A DNA stretch of 64,000 nucleotides, from positions 1 through 64,000 of the forward strand of contig NZ_JAAIYA010000036.1 of assembly GCF_010894405.1 (NCBI RefSeq), written 5' to 3'. The notes under the pieces were generated by a model. That model was not told the origin of the DNA, did no database searches, and saw nothing but the letters and a program-made list of their open reading frames with translations. The translations under genes and the position numbers were made by a program. This document shows, piece by piece, positions 52,439 through 62,500 of this stretch. How positions within the stretch are numbered: the stretch's first letter is position 1; the number at the start of each line of letters is the position of its first letter. The stretch is from Pyxidicoccus caerfyrddinensis. Lineage in GTDB: Bacteria; Myxococcota; Myxococcia; Myxococcales; Myxococcaceae.

Positions 52439-53335
52439 ATGTCGCGTCTGGCCTTCCAGTTCATGTCTCTGTTTGGTGGTCCCGGCGCTTTCATTCCCCG
52501 TGGCCCCCGGGACGCGGAGACCCGGCCCCCCGCCCTGGTGACTGGCATTGCGGGCCATGCACCGCTGCCGGTGTGGATGCGCTTCTACTCCGCGGGACAG
52601 GTGGTGCTGCGCGAGGGGGAGCCGGGCGACTCGATGTTCGTCATCGTCGAGGGGCGGGTCGCGGTGATGCGCCAGCCCGAGGGCACCGCCCCGAGGACGG
52701 TGGGGTACCTGTCGGCGGGGGACTTCTTCGGCGAGCTGGCGCTGGTGACGGAGTGCCGCCGCACGGCCAGCATCATGGCGGTGGAGAAGACCGTCGTGCT
52801 GGAGCTGTCGCGCGCGGGGCTGGAGGCGGCGGGGGCGCGGTACGGGCTCGAGGCGGACGCGGTGCGGATGGCCTGCCGGGAGCGGCTGCTGGGGGATGCC
52901 TTGCGGAGCAGCTCATTGCTCGCCTCGCTGCCGCCGGAGCTGGGGATGCAGCTTGGCTCGGCCCTCGTCCCCCGCGCCGCCGTGGCCGGTGAGCCCCTCC
53001 TCACCCTGGGCACGCCCGGAGACGCGCTGTACTTCCTCCTGCGGGGTCGGTGCACCGCCTTCCACACGCATGAGGATGGGGAGATCACGCCCTATCCGGA
53101 CCTGGAGGAAGGAGCCGTCTTCGGTGAGGTCTCCCTCCTGCGCGGCCGGCTCGCCACGGCCACCGTGGAGGCGGCGACGCCCTGCACGCTGCTGCGGCTG
53201 GAGCGTGACGTCTTCAAGAAGTTCTTCATGGGCCAGCCGGCATTGCGACGCGCATTGCTGAGGCTGGGCCTGGACCGGGTGCGCCGCACCGTGCGGCTGG
53301 TGGTGCGCACGGGGCCTGCCATCTCCAGCTACTGA
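52439..53335 (+). CDS. protein with two cyclic-nucleotide-binding domains
   Basis: A 298-residue protein with tandem CRP-type sensor folds. The first lies at about 45-140 (MFVIVEGRVAVMRQ, DFFGELALVTECRRTASIM) and the second at about 175-285 (ALYFLLRGRCTAFHTH, AVFGEVSLLRGRLATATVE). The layout resembles eukaryotic PKA regulatory subunits, but no inhibitor segment or kinase partner is adjacent. It has no HTH. The second domain is a close paralogue of the one at 50.6 kb. Probably a cNMP sensor. Confidence 0.75.
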   Translation: MSRLAFQFMSLFGGPGAFIPRGPRDAETRPPALVTGIAGHAPLPVWMRFYSAGQVVLREGEPGDSMFVIVEGRVAVMRQPEGTAPRTVGYLSAGDFFGELALVTECRRTASIMAVEKTVVLELSRAGLEAAGARYGLEADAVRMACRERLLGDALRSSSLLASLPPELGMQLGSALVPRAAVAGEPLLTLGTPGDALYFLLRGRCTAFHTHEDGEITPYPDLEEGAVFGEVSLLRGRLATATVEAATPCTLLRLERDVFKKFFMGQPALRRALLRLGLDRVRRTVRLVVRTGPAISSY

Positions 53336-53386
53336 GATGTCTGTCCATTCCCAGCTCCTCCAGACGCTGGAGCTCACCCACACCGT

Positions 53387-54580
53387 CTACAGCGAGTAAC
53401 CCAGCGTCACGCCGAGCACGTGCGCCGTGCCGGAGTAGTTCCCCTCGATGCCAGGGGCCTTGCTCTCCGTCTTCGCGAGGAGGACGAGCTGGTACGCCGC
53501 GTCCGCGCGCAGCCGGCCCAGCTTGTAGCCGGCGCCCACGGTGACCTTGTAGCGGTCCGCGTCCGGCAGGTCCGGCGTCAGCGTCTCGGCGGGGCTGGGC
53601 GACAGGTCCACCACGAAGCCCGCGCGCAGCTGCAGGTCCGGCGTCAGGCCGTACTCCGCGCCCAGGTGGTACTTCGCCTTCGCCACCCACTGCTTGGCCA
53701 CCGGGTTGTTCAGCGCGGGGTTGCCCGGGAACTGGATGGTCAGCTCCTGGAAGCTCGCCCAGTCCACCAACTGGATGTCCAGCGCCACCGTCAGCTGCTC
53801 CAGGGGCCGGGTCGCGAGGCCGAACGACAGCGTCGCCGGGAACTTCACGTCCGCCTCCACCGCCTGGTCCACCAGTCGGCTCTGGAACTCCAGCGGCACG
53901 TTCTGGAAGTCCGCGCTGCCCTTGAAGGTGCTGGACACCGCGCTGCGGTAGTGGACGCCCACCGTCAGCTCGTCCTTCAGGATTTCGGCCTGGAGGCCCG
54001 CGTTGAAGCCCACGCCCCAGGCGCCGCCGCCCAGGTGCACCGCGCCCTCGCTCTCCACGAAGTTCAGCGAGCGCTTCAGCTCCACCGTGCTGCGCACGAT
54101 GTCCACGCCCACGCCGAGGCGGATGCTCTCGTGCACCTGATACGCGAAGGTGGGGTTGATGTAATAGGCCGCCAGGCTGGACTCGCGGCCCTTGAAGCGG
54201 CCCACGAAGTCATCCACCCAGCGGCTGCGCGCGCCATAGGGCGTGTACGCGCCCAGGCCGAACGCCGCCTTCTCGAAGGGGCGGTAGACGACGAACACGT
54301 GCGGCGGAGGCGACAGCGTCATCTTCTGGCCCTGCGCCGTGCCACCCGTCGGGGTGAACTCGATGCTGGGCAGGATGCCGGTGTCACCGATGCGGATGTC
54401 CAGCTTCTCCACGCCGAGGATGTTGGCGGCGTTCGAGTAGATGGCCGACGAGTCGTCCAGCACGGCCGTGGCCGCGTTGCCCATGCCCGTCGAGCGTGCG
54501 CTTTGGGTGTCGATCTGGAAACCCGCGGCCTGGCTGGCACCGGCGGCGAGCAGCGTCACTAGGGAGAGCGTCTTCTTCAT
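53387..54580 (-). CDS. FadL/OmpP1-type outer-membrane protein
   Basis: A 397-residue outer-membrane channel of the OmpP1/FadL/TodX family. The signal peptide (LSLVTLLAAGASQAAGF) ends near residue 20. The mature N-terminus IDTQSARSTGMGNAATAVLDDSSAIYSNAAN is the hallmark hatch region of FadL proteins. Alternating beta strands follow, ending in GVTLGYSL with a terminal aromatic/Leu motif. It takes up long-chain fatty acids or other hydrophobic compounds. It lies between the cNMP group and the NRPS locus; a role in fatty-acid supply to the neighbouring lipopeptide synthetase is possible but unproven. Confidence 0.88.
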   Translation of the reverse strand: MKKTLSLVTLLAAGASQAAGFQIDTQSARSTGMGNAATAVLDDSSAIYSNAANILGVEKLDIRIGDTGILPSIEFTPTGGTAQGQKMTLSPPPHVFVVYRPFEKAAFGLGAYTPYGARSRWVDDFVGRFKGRESSLAAYYINPTFAYQVHESIRLGVGVDIVRSTVELKRSLNFVESEGAVHLGGGAWGVGFNAGLQAEILKDELTVGVHYRSAVSSTFKGSADFQNVPLEFQSRLVDQAVEADVKFPATLSFGLATRPLEQLTVALDIQLVDWASFQELTIQFPGNPALNNPVAKQWVAKAKYHLGAEYGLTPDLQLRAGFVVDLSPSPAETLTPDLPDADRYKVTVGAGYKLGRLRADAAYQLVLLAKTESKAPGIEGNYSGTAHVLGVTLGYSL

Positions 54581-54745
54581 GGTGTTGGGCAGGGCAGTCG
54601 CTGTGAGGAGGCGCGACTATAGGCGGAAGACCGCCCCGCTTGCAGCCGAGCACGCCACGCTCGGGGAAGTAGCCCCCGACCCGGTGGAGGGCCCCAGCGC
54701 CAGACGCACTCCCCGTGGGGGCTTCCGGGCGCGGGGGCAATCACC

Positions 54746-56398
54746 CTACGCGCCGGTGAGGCGCTGCGTTCCGGGCACGGGCTCCTCGGCGACGATGGCG
54801 CCGGACTCCAGCTTCACCAGCCGGTCCGCCAGGTCGAAGTACCGGTTGTCGTGGCTGATGACGACCACGGCCTTGCCGGCCGCCTTCAGGTCCGGCAGCA
54901 GCTGCCGGTAGAAGACCTCCTTGAAGGTGGGGTCCTGGTCCGCGGCCCACTCGTCGAAGAGGTACACGGGGCGGTCCTCCAGGTACGCCGTCAGCAGCGC
55001 CAGGCGCTTGCGCTGGCCCGCGGACAGCTCCGTGGTGGAGAGCGCGCCGCTCGCGTCGATGCGCACCTTGCGCTCCAGCTGGAGCCGCTGCAGGTATGCG
55101 CGGGCCCGCTCCGCCACCTCGCCGGGCGCCAGGCCCAGCAGCGTGTCGAAGAGGTGGAAGTCGGAGAACACCGTCGAGAAGAGCTGGCGGTAGTGCTCGC
55201 GGTCCGCCTCGCCCACGGGGCGCCCGTTGACGCGCAGCTCCCCGGACTCCGGCGAGTACAGGCCGGTGATGAGCTTGGCGAGCGTCGTCTTGCCGCTGCC
55301 GTTGCCGCCCACGATGAAGACGATTTCACCGGGCCGGAGCGTCAGGTCGATGGGGCCCAGCGTGAAGGGCATGTCCTCGCCCTCGCGCCGGTACGCGTGG
55401 GTGACGCCGACGAGCTCGATTCGGGAGGGGGCCGCGGGTGCCGCGACGGGGGCGAGCGGCGGGCCTGCCTGGGACGTTGGGGCCAGCGCCAGCCCATCGA
55501 TGTGCTGGAGCGCGACGGTGCCCGCGCCCAGCATGGGCAGCAGCGTCATCGTCGAGTCCAGCGGCTGCTGGAGGTAGAGGACGGCGAGCGTGTAGCCCAC
55601 CAGCGTCGCGGTGGACACCGGGGCCAGTCCCGGCAGCGCGAAGAGCAACAGCCCGATGAAGAAGAAGAACAGGCTCATGCCCCAGCTGGTGGTGAAGGTG
55701 TGGAGCGTGGAGGCCTTCGCCTGGAGGCGCTTCAGCTCCTGGGCCGTGGGGAACAGCTCCTGCGTGAGGAAGGCCGCTCGCCGCGCACCGTGGAGCTTCA
55801 GCTCCTTCAGCCCGCTCGTGAGCGAGCGCAGGTCGCGGAAGAAGCGGTCCTGCGTCTTCCGCGACTCGCCGAGCAGCCCGACGATGTGCCGGATGGGAAG
55901 CAGGTAGCTGGCCACTCCCAGCACGGCGAAGACGAGCAGCGCGAGGAACACCACGCGCGACATCACCGCCAGGTAGGTGAGGCAGCCCAGGATGATGCCG
56001 CTGTTGATGAGCAGCGGAGGGAGGCACAACAGCCCCTGTGTGACGGTCTGGACGTCATCCACCAGCGTGGCCAGCAGCCGGTGTGTGCCCAGCTCCTCCA
56101 GGCGGCGCAGCGGTGTCGCGAGGATGCGCTGGCTGAGTTGATCACGTAGTGCGAAGGTGGTGCTCGTCTGAAGCCGCGTCAGCAGCAGCTGCGAGCCGAT
56201 GCGGGCGCTCAGCATCAGCACGCCCAGTGCCGCGAACCCGAGCACCGTGCCCCGGTCCGCCAGGGTACCGCCGCTCGACAGGACGGAGTTGATGTAGGCG
56301 ATGAGTCCCGCGCTCGCGGCGCCCGTCAAGAGCCCGAAACACACGGCCAGTGCCACGGCACCGCGTGACCTGCGCAGGAGCAGGATGAGCAGGTTCAC
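54746..56398 (-). CDS. cyclic-peptide-export-type ABC transporter (PvdE/SyrD-like)
   Basis: A 550-residue fused permease-ATPase. The first ~300 residues hold six membrane segments. The ATPase has Walker A VGGNGSGKTTLAKLITGLY near 365, signature LSAGQRKRLAL near 460, and Walker B VYLFDEWAADQDP near 483. The DEWAADQDP Walker B and NGSGKTT pattern is typical of the cyclic peptide exporters PvdE and SyrD. It diverges from the giant NRPS across 108 bases and very likely exports its product or a precursor. GTG start at 56398. Confidence 0.88.
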   Translation of the reverse strand: MNLLILLLRRSRGAVALAVCFGLLTGAASAGLIAYINSVLSSGGTLADRGTVLGFAALGVLMLSARIGSQLLLTRLQTSTTFALRDQLSQRILATPLRRLEELGTHRLLATLVDDVQTVTQGLLCLPPLLINSGIILGCLTYLAVMSRVVFLALLVFAVLGVASYLLPIRHIVGLLGESRKTQDRFFRDLRSLTSGLKELKLHGARRAAFLTQELFPTAQELKRLQAKASTLHTFTTSWGMSLFFFFIGLLLFALPGLAPVSTATLVGYTLAVLYLQQPLDSTMTLLPMLGAGTVALQHIDGLALAPTSQAGPPLAPVAAPAAPSRIELVGVTHAYRREGEDMPFTLGPIDLTLRPGEIVFIVGGNGSGKTTLAKLITGLYSPESGELRVNGRPVGEADREHYRQLFSTVFSDFHLFDTLLGLAPGEVAERARAYLQRLQLERKVRIDASGALSTTELSAGQRKRLALLTAYLEDRPVYLFDEWAADQDPTFKEVFYRQLLPDLKAAGKAVVVISHDNRYFDLADRLVKLESGAIVAEEPVPGTQRLTGA

Positions 56399-56506
56399 GC
56401 CGTTCGTTCCTTCCGCCAGAGCCAGAGCCGGATTTCAGGCACTCTTGGCCTATGTTGCGCATCGCTCCCCAGCGAAGATATCCAGTTCATCCCCCCTCTG
56501 GCGACC
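56399..56506. promoter_or_regulatory. divergent promoter region of exporter and NRPS
   Basis: 108 bases separate the two divergent starts. I see no strong -35/-10 pair or operator palindrome, but both promoters must lie here unless they are inside the genes. It suggests that synthesis and export are controlled together. Confidence 0.4.
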
Positions 56507-59500
56507 ATGTCCCCTCCGCGCGCGCGAATCCCCTCGGCTGCGACCCTACTGGAGCTGCTTGAAACACGCGCTGAAACATTCGGCGAGCGGAAGCTCTACA
56601 CCTTCCTGGAGGATGGCGGCGATGACGCCGTCCTGAGCTACGCGGGACTGCACCTGCGCGCCCGTCGAATTGGCGCGGCGCTCCAGACGCTGGCGAAAGC
56701 GGGCGAGCGCGCGGTGCTCCTCTACCCGCCGGGCCTGGAGTACGTCGCGGGCTTCTTCGGCTGCCTGTACGCCGGGCTGGTGGCCGTGCCCGCTTACCCG
56801 CCGGACCCCATGCGGCTGGAGCGGACGCTGCCCCGTCTGCGCGCCATCATCCGCGACGCGCGTGCGAGCGTCGTGCTCACCACGTCGTTCATCCAGGAGA
56901 TGGGAGCGGGCCTCTTCGAGGGTGCGCCGGAGCTGGCCTCGCTTCGCTGGGTGGCGACGGATGCGCTGCCCGAGGGCACGGAGTCGGGGTGGATGCGCCC
57001 GGAGTCCGCGTGGGACACGCTGGCGTTCCTCCAGTACACGTCAGGCTCCACCGGTGATCCGAAGGGCGTGAAGCTCAGCCACGGCAACCTGCTGCACAAC
57101 CTGGGGTTGATCTCCCACGCGTTCGAGGTGCGCGACGACAGCGTGGGCGTCATCTGGCTGCCGCCGTACCACGACATGGGGCTCATCGGCGGCATCCTCC
57201 AGCCGCTGTTCGCGGGCTTCCCGGTGGCGCTCATGTCGCCGCTCGCCTTCCTGCGGCGCCCGCGCTTCTGGCTGGAGGCGCTGACGCGCTTCGGTGGCAG
57301 CATCAGCGGCGGTCCGTGCTTCGCCTTCGACCTGTGCGTGCGCAAGGTTCCACCCGGTGAGCGCGAGGGGTTGGACCTGCGCCGCTGGGAGCTGGCCTTC
57401 TGCGGCGCCGAGCCCATCCGCCCGGAGGTGATGTCGCGCTTCACCGAGGCGTTCGCTCCAGCCGGGTTCCAGGGCGGCGCCCTCTATCCCTGCTACGGCC
57501 TCGCCGAGGGAACGCTGATCGCCTCGGGCGGGCACAAGGGCGAGGGCGTGCTCACGCGCACCTGGGACGCGGCGGCCCTGGAGCGGAACGAGGCCGTGGA
57601 GGTTGTCGAGAGTCACGGCGCGCGCCCGCTGGTCGGGTGCGGCGGGACGATGCCGGACCAGACGTTGCTCGTCGTGGACCCGGAGACGCGCCGCCCATGC
57701 CCGCCGGAGCGGGTGGGCGAGGTCTGGGTCTCCGGCCCCAGCGTCGCGCACGGCTACTGGGAGCGTCCCGAGGAGAGCGAGGCGGCCTTTGGCGCGACGC
57801 TCGCGGACGACGCGAGTGGACAGCGCTACCTGCGCACGGGAGACCTGGGCCTGCTGCGCGACGGTGAGCTGTTCGTCGTGGGCCGGCGCAAGGACCTCAT
57901 CATCCTGCGCGGACGCAACCTGCACCCGCAGGACCTGGAGCTGTCGCTGGAGCGCAGCCACTCCGCGCTCCGGCCCGGCTGCGGCGCCGCGTTCTCCATC
58001 GAGGTGGCGGGCGAGGAGCGGCTCGCGGTGATGTACGAGGTGGACACGCGCAAGCCGTGGACGCCGGAGGAATTGGTGGCCGCCGTGCGCCGGGGCCTCT
58101 CCGAGGCGCACGAGGTGCAGCTCCACACGCTCGTCCTCATCGAGCCGGGCGCCCTGCCCAAGACGTCCAGCGGGAAGATTCAGCGCCGGGCCTGCCGCGC
58201 GGAGTTGCTCGCCGGGACGGCCCGCGCGGTGATGACGTGGCGCGAGTCGGAGGCGGGGGAGGGGAGCGCGCCTGCCGTTGCTCCCGTCGCGCCCACGCAG
58301 CCGGCCACCGTCGGGGAGCTGGAGACGTGGCTGCTGGCGCGCATCGCCGGACGGCTCCGCGTCCCTCCGGAGACGCTCGCGCGCGACGTGCCCATCACGT
58401 CCTTCGGCCTGGACTCGTTGGGCGCCGTCGAGCTGGCGAATGACCTCGAGTCGCTGGGCACCGTCCTCCGCATGGAGGTCCTGCTCCAGGGGCCCACCGT
58501 GGCGCAGCTCGCGCGCACGCTCTTCGAGGCCCGTGGCGCAGCGGCCGTTCCGGCGCTGGTCCGGGGCGACGATGCGCGCCCGGCCCCGCTCACGTCCGCG
58601 CAGCAGCGGCTGTGGCTCTTCGAGCAGCTCCATGCCGGCAGCCCGGCGTACCACCTGCCCGCGGCGGTGCGGCTCAGTGGTGCGTTGGACGAGGCCGCGC
58701 TGGAGCGCGCCTTCGCGGCCATCGCGGGCCGGCACGCCGCCCTGCGAGCCACGTTCCGCGAGGAGGACGGCACGCCTTCGCAGCTCATGCCGCCCGGGCT
58801 GTCGCCCTCGATACGACGGGTGGACCTTCGCGAGACACCGGCGGCGGAGCGCGAGGCGGCGGCGCTCCGGCTGGCGCGGGAAGAGGCTCGCGCGCCGTTC
58901 GACCTCGCGCGGGGGTCGCTGCTCCGGCTCACGTTGATTCGCCTCGACACGCACGAGCACCTCCTCGTCGTGGTGCTGCACCACATCGTCTCGGATGGAG
59001 GTTCCTTCGCCATCCTGGCGCGCGAGCTGAGCGCGCTCCATGCGGCCTTCACCTCCAATGCCGAAGCCGCGCTGGCGCCGCTGCCGTTCCAGTATCCGGA
59101 CTTCGCGCGCTGGCGTCGCGAGCGCGACGAGGATGCCGCGAGCGCCGTGTCGATGGTGTGGTGGAAGCAACGGCTGGCGGGGGCTCCCGCGGCCCTGGAG
59201 CTTCCGACGGACCATGCGCGCCCGCCCGTGCCGTCCTACGGCGGCGCCCGGATTGCGCTGCACGTTCCCGAGGCCCTCACGGCCCGACTGGAGGCACTCG
59301 GCCGGGGCGAGGGCGCCACGCTCTTCATGACGCTGCTGGCGGCCTTCCAGGTGCTGCTGTCGCGCCACTCGGGACAGGAAGACCTGTGCATCGGCACTCC
59401 CGTCAATGGCCGAGACCGGGCCGGGCTGGAAGGACTGATTGGCTGCTTCCTCGACCTGCTCGTCCTCCGGGGCTCAGTGGCCGGTGCGCCTCGCTTCCGT

Positions 59501-62500
59501 GAGCTGCTGGGTCGGACGCGCGAAGCCACGCTGGAGGCGTTCGCGCATCGGGGTGTTCCGTTCGAGCGACTGGTGGATGCCGTGCAGCCGGCGCGGGACC
59601 GCTCCCGCGCGCCGCTGTTCCAGGTGCTGTTCGTGCTCCAGCCGGAGCCCGGCGCGGCGCTCGCGCTGCCAGGGCTGGAGGCCCGCCGCGTGGAGGTCGA
59701 CCCCGGCGCCACGCCCTATGACCTGACGCTCTCCCTCGCGAGGGGCGCGAGTGGCCTGGAGGGGTGGCTCGAGTACGCCACGGACCTCTTCGACGCGTCC
59801 ACATCCCACCGGATGGCGCAGCGGCTCCACGTGTTGCTGGAGGCCATCGCCGCCAATCCCGACGAGCGCAGCTCCGCGCTCCCGCTCCTTCCGGAGTCCG
59901 AGCGGCGGCAGGTGCTGGTGGAGTGGAATGACACGCGCACGGACTTCGAGGACGCGTGCATCCACACGCTCATCGAGGCCCGGGCCACGCGCACGCCGGA
60001 GACGGTGGCCGTGGTCTGCGGGGATGTGGAGCTCACGTGGGGCGCGCTGAACCGGCGCGCCAACGCGGTGGCGTGGAAGCTGCGCGAGCAGGGCGTGGGG
60101 CCGGAGTGCGTGGTCGGCTTCTGCGCGGACCGCTCGGTGGACCTGGTGGTGGGCCTGCTGGGCATCCTCAAGGCGGGCGGCGCGTACCTGCCGTTGGATC
60201 CGTCGTACCCCGAGGCCCGACTCGCGCTCATGCTGGAGGACGCGGCGGCGCCCGTGGTGCTCGCGCACCGGCACCTTGCCTCGGCGTTCCAGTCCGGTGG
60301 GCGCGCCGTGGTGCTGGTGGATCCTCAGAGTGGACCCGACGAGGCGGAGGCGCCTCCCGCCTGCGGCGTGGGGCCCGACAACCTCGCCTATGTCCTCTAC
60401 ACGTCCGGCTCCACCGGGCGTCCCAAGGGCGTGCTGATTCCGCACCGCAACGTCGCCAGCTTCTTCACCGGCATGGATGCGCGCGTGGGCGCCACGCCGG
60501 GGACGTGGCTCGCGGTGACGAGCGTGTCCTTCGACATCTCCGTGCTGGAGCTGCTCTGGACGCTGTCGCGAGGCTTCAAGGTCGCCGTGCAGGGAGAGCA
60601 GGGCGCCCTGGCCGCGGCTCCGCGCCGGGCGACTGCCGAGCGCCGCAAGCCCCTGGGCTTCAGCCTCTTCTACTTCGCCGCGGATGAAGCGACTCCGGGC
60701 GCGGAGCGGTATCGGCTGCTGATGGAGGGCGCGCGCTTCGCGGACACCCATGGCTTCGAGGCCGTGTGGACGCCCGAGCGGCACCTGCACACCTTCGGCG
60801 GGCTGTACCCCAGCCCCGCGCTGACGAGCGCGGCGGTCGCCGCCGTCACCCAGCGCGTGGACATCCGCGCCGGCAGCGTCGTCCTCCCGCTGCACCACCC
60901 GGTGCGCGTGGCGGAGGAGTGGTCCTTCGTCGACAACCTGTCGAACGGGCGCGTGGGCATCTCCGTGGCCGCGGGATGGCACGCGGATGATTTCGTGCTC
61001 GCGCCTGATCGGTACTCGGAGCGCCGTGAGGAGGCGCGGCGCGACCTGGACCTCGTGCGCCGGCTCTGGCGCGGCGACGCGGTGCAACTGCCCAACGGCA
61101 CCGGCGCCACCGTCGAGGTCCACATCCGTCCCAGCCCCTTGCAGCGCGAGCTGCCCATCTGGCTCACCGCCGCGGGCAACCCGGATACCTTCCGCGACGC
61201 GGGACGCATGGGCGCGGGCGTGCTCACGCACCTGCTCGGCCAGCGCTGGGAGGAGCTGCGCGAGCGCATCACCCTCTACCGCGACGCGTGGCGCGAGGCC
61301 GGCCACCCGGGCGAGGGACACGTGACGCTGATGCTCCACACCTTCGTGGGGCATGACGTGGAGCGCGTGCGCGAGACGGTGGAGGGGCCGCTGCGCCGCT
61401 ACCTCGGCAGCTCCGCGGACCTGATGCGGGGGCTGGGGCGCACGCTCGGCGTGGACCTGGACCCGAAGTCCGTCCGTCCGGAGGACCTGGACGCGCTGGT
61501 GGAGCGGGCCTTCGCGCGCTTCTTCGAGAGCGGCGGCCTCTTCGGCACCCCGCGCTCGTGCCGTGAGCAGATTGCCCGCATCGACGCGCTCGGCGTGGAC
61601 GAGGTGGCGTGCCTCATCGACTTCGGCGTGGACACGGACACGGTGCTGGCCCACCTGCCCGCGCTGGATGCCGTGCGGCAGCGCTGCGAGCGCGACTTCA
61701 TGCTCCAGGGCCGCGACGGCGGAGCGGTGCCCGCGCAGCTCCGGCGGCACGGCGTCACCCACCTCCAGGTGACGCCTTCGCTCGCGCAGGCACTGCTGCT
61801 GGAGCCCGACGCGCCGGGCGCGCTCGCGGGGCTGGAGCGGATGCTGGTGGGCGGCGAGGCGCTCCCGGTGGAGCTGGCGGCGCGGCTGCGGGACACCGTG
61901 GGCGGGGCACTGCTGAACATGTACGGCCCCACGGAGACCACCATCTGGTCGTCCACGCACCAGGTGGGGCTGGAGCCGGGGCCGGTCCCCATCGGAACGC
62001 CCATTGCGAATACCTCGCTCTACGTCCTGGATGCGGAGCTGCGGCCGACGCCCGTGGGTGTTCCCGGTGAGCTGTTCATCGGCGGCACGGGTGTGGCGCG
62101 CGGCTATCACGCCCGGCCGGAGCTGACCGCCGAGCGCTTCATGCCGGACCCGTATGGCGGCGATGCCGGGGCGCGGATGTACCGGACGGGAGACCGCGCG
62201 CGCTGGCGGGCGGACGGCACGGTGGAGTTCCTGGGGCGCGTGGACCACCAGCTCAAGGTCCGCGGCTTCCGCGTGGAGCCTGGGGAGATTGAAGCCGTCC
62301 TCGCGCGGCACCCCGGCGTGCGGCAGGCGGTGGTGGTGGCGCGGGAGGACGTGCCCGGGAGCGCGAGACTGGTGGCGTACGTCGTGCCCCGGCCCGGCAC
62401 GACGCTGTCCGAGGACGCGCTGCGGGCCTTCGCGCGGCGCTCCCTGCCCGAGCACCTGGTGCCGTCGAATGTCGTGTCGCTCGACGCGCTCCCGCTGACG

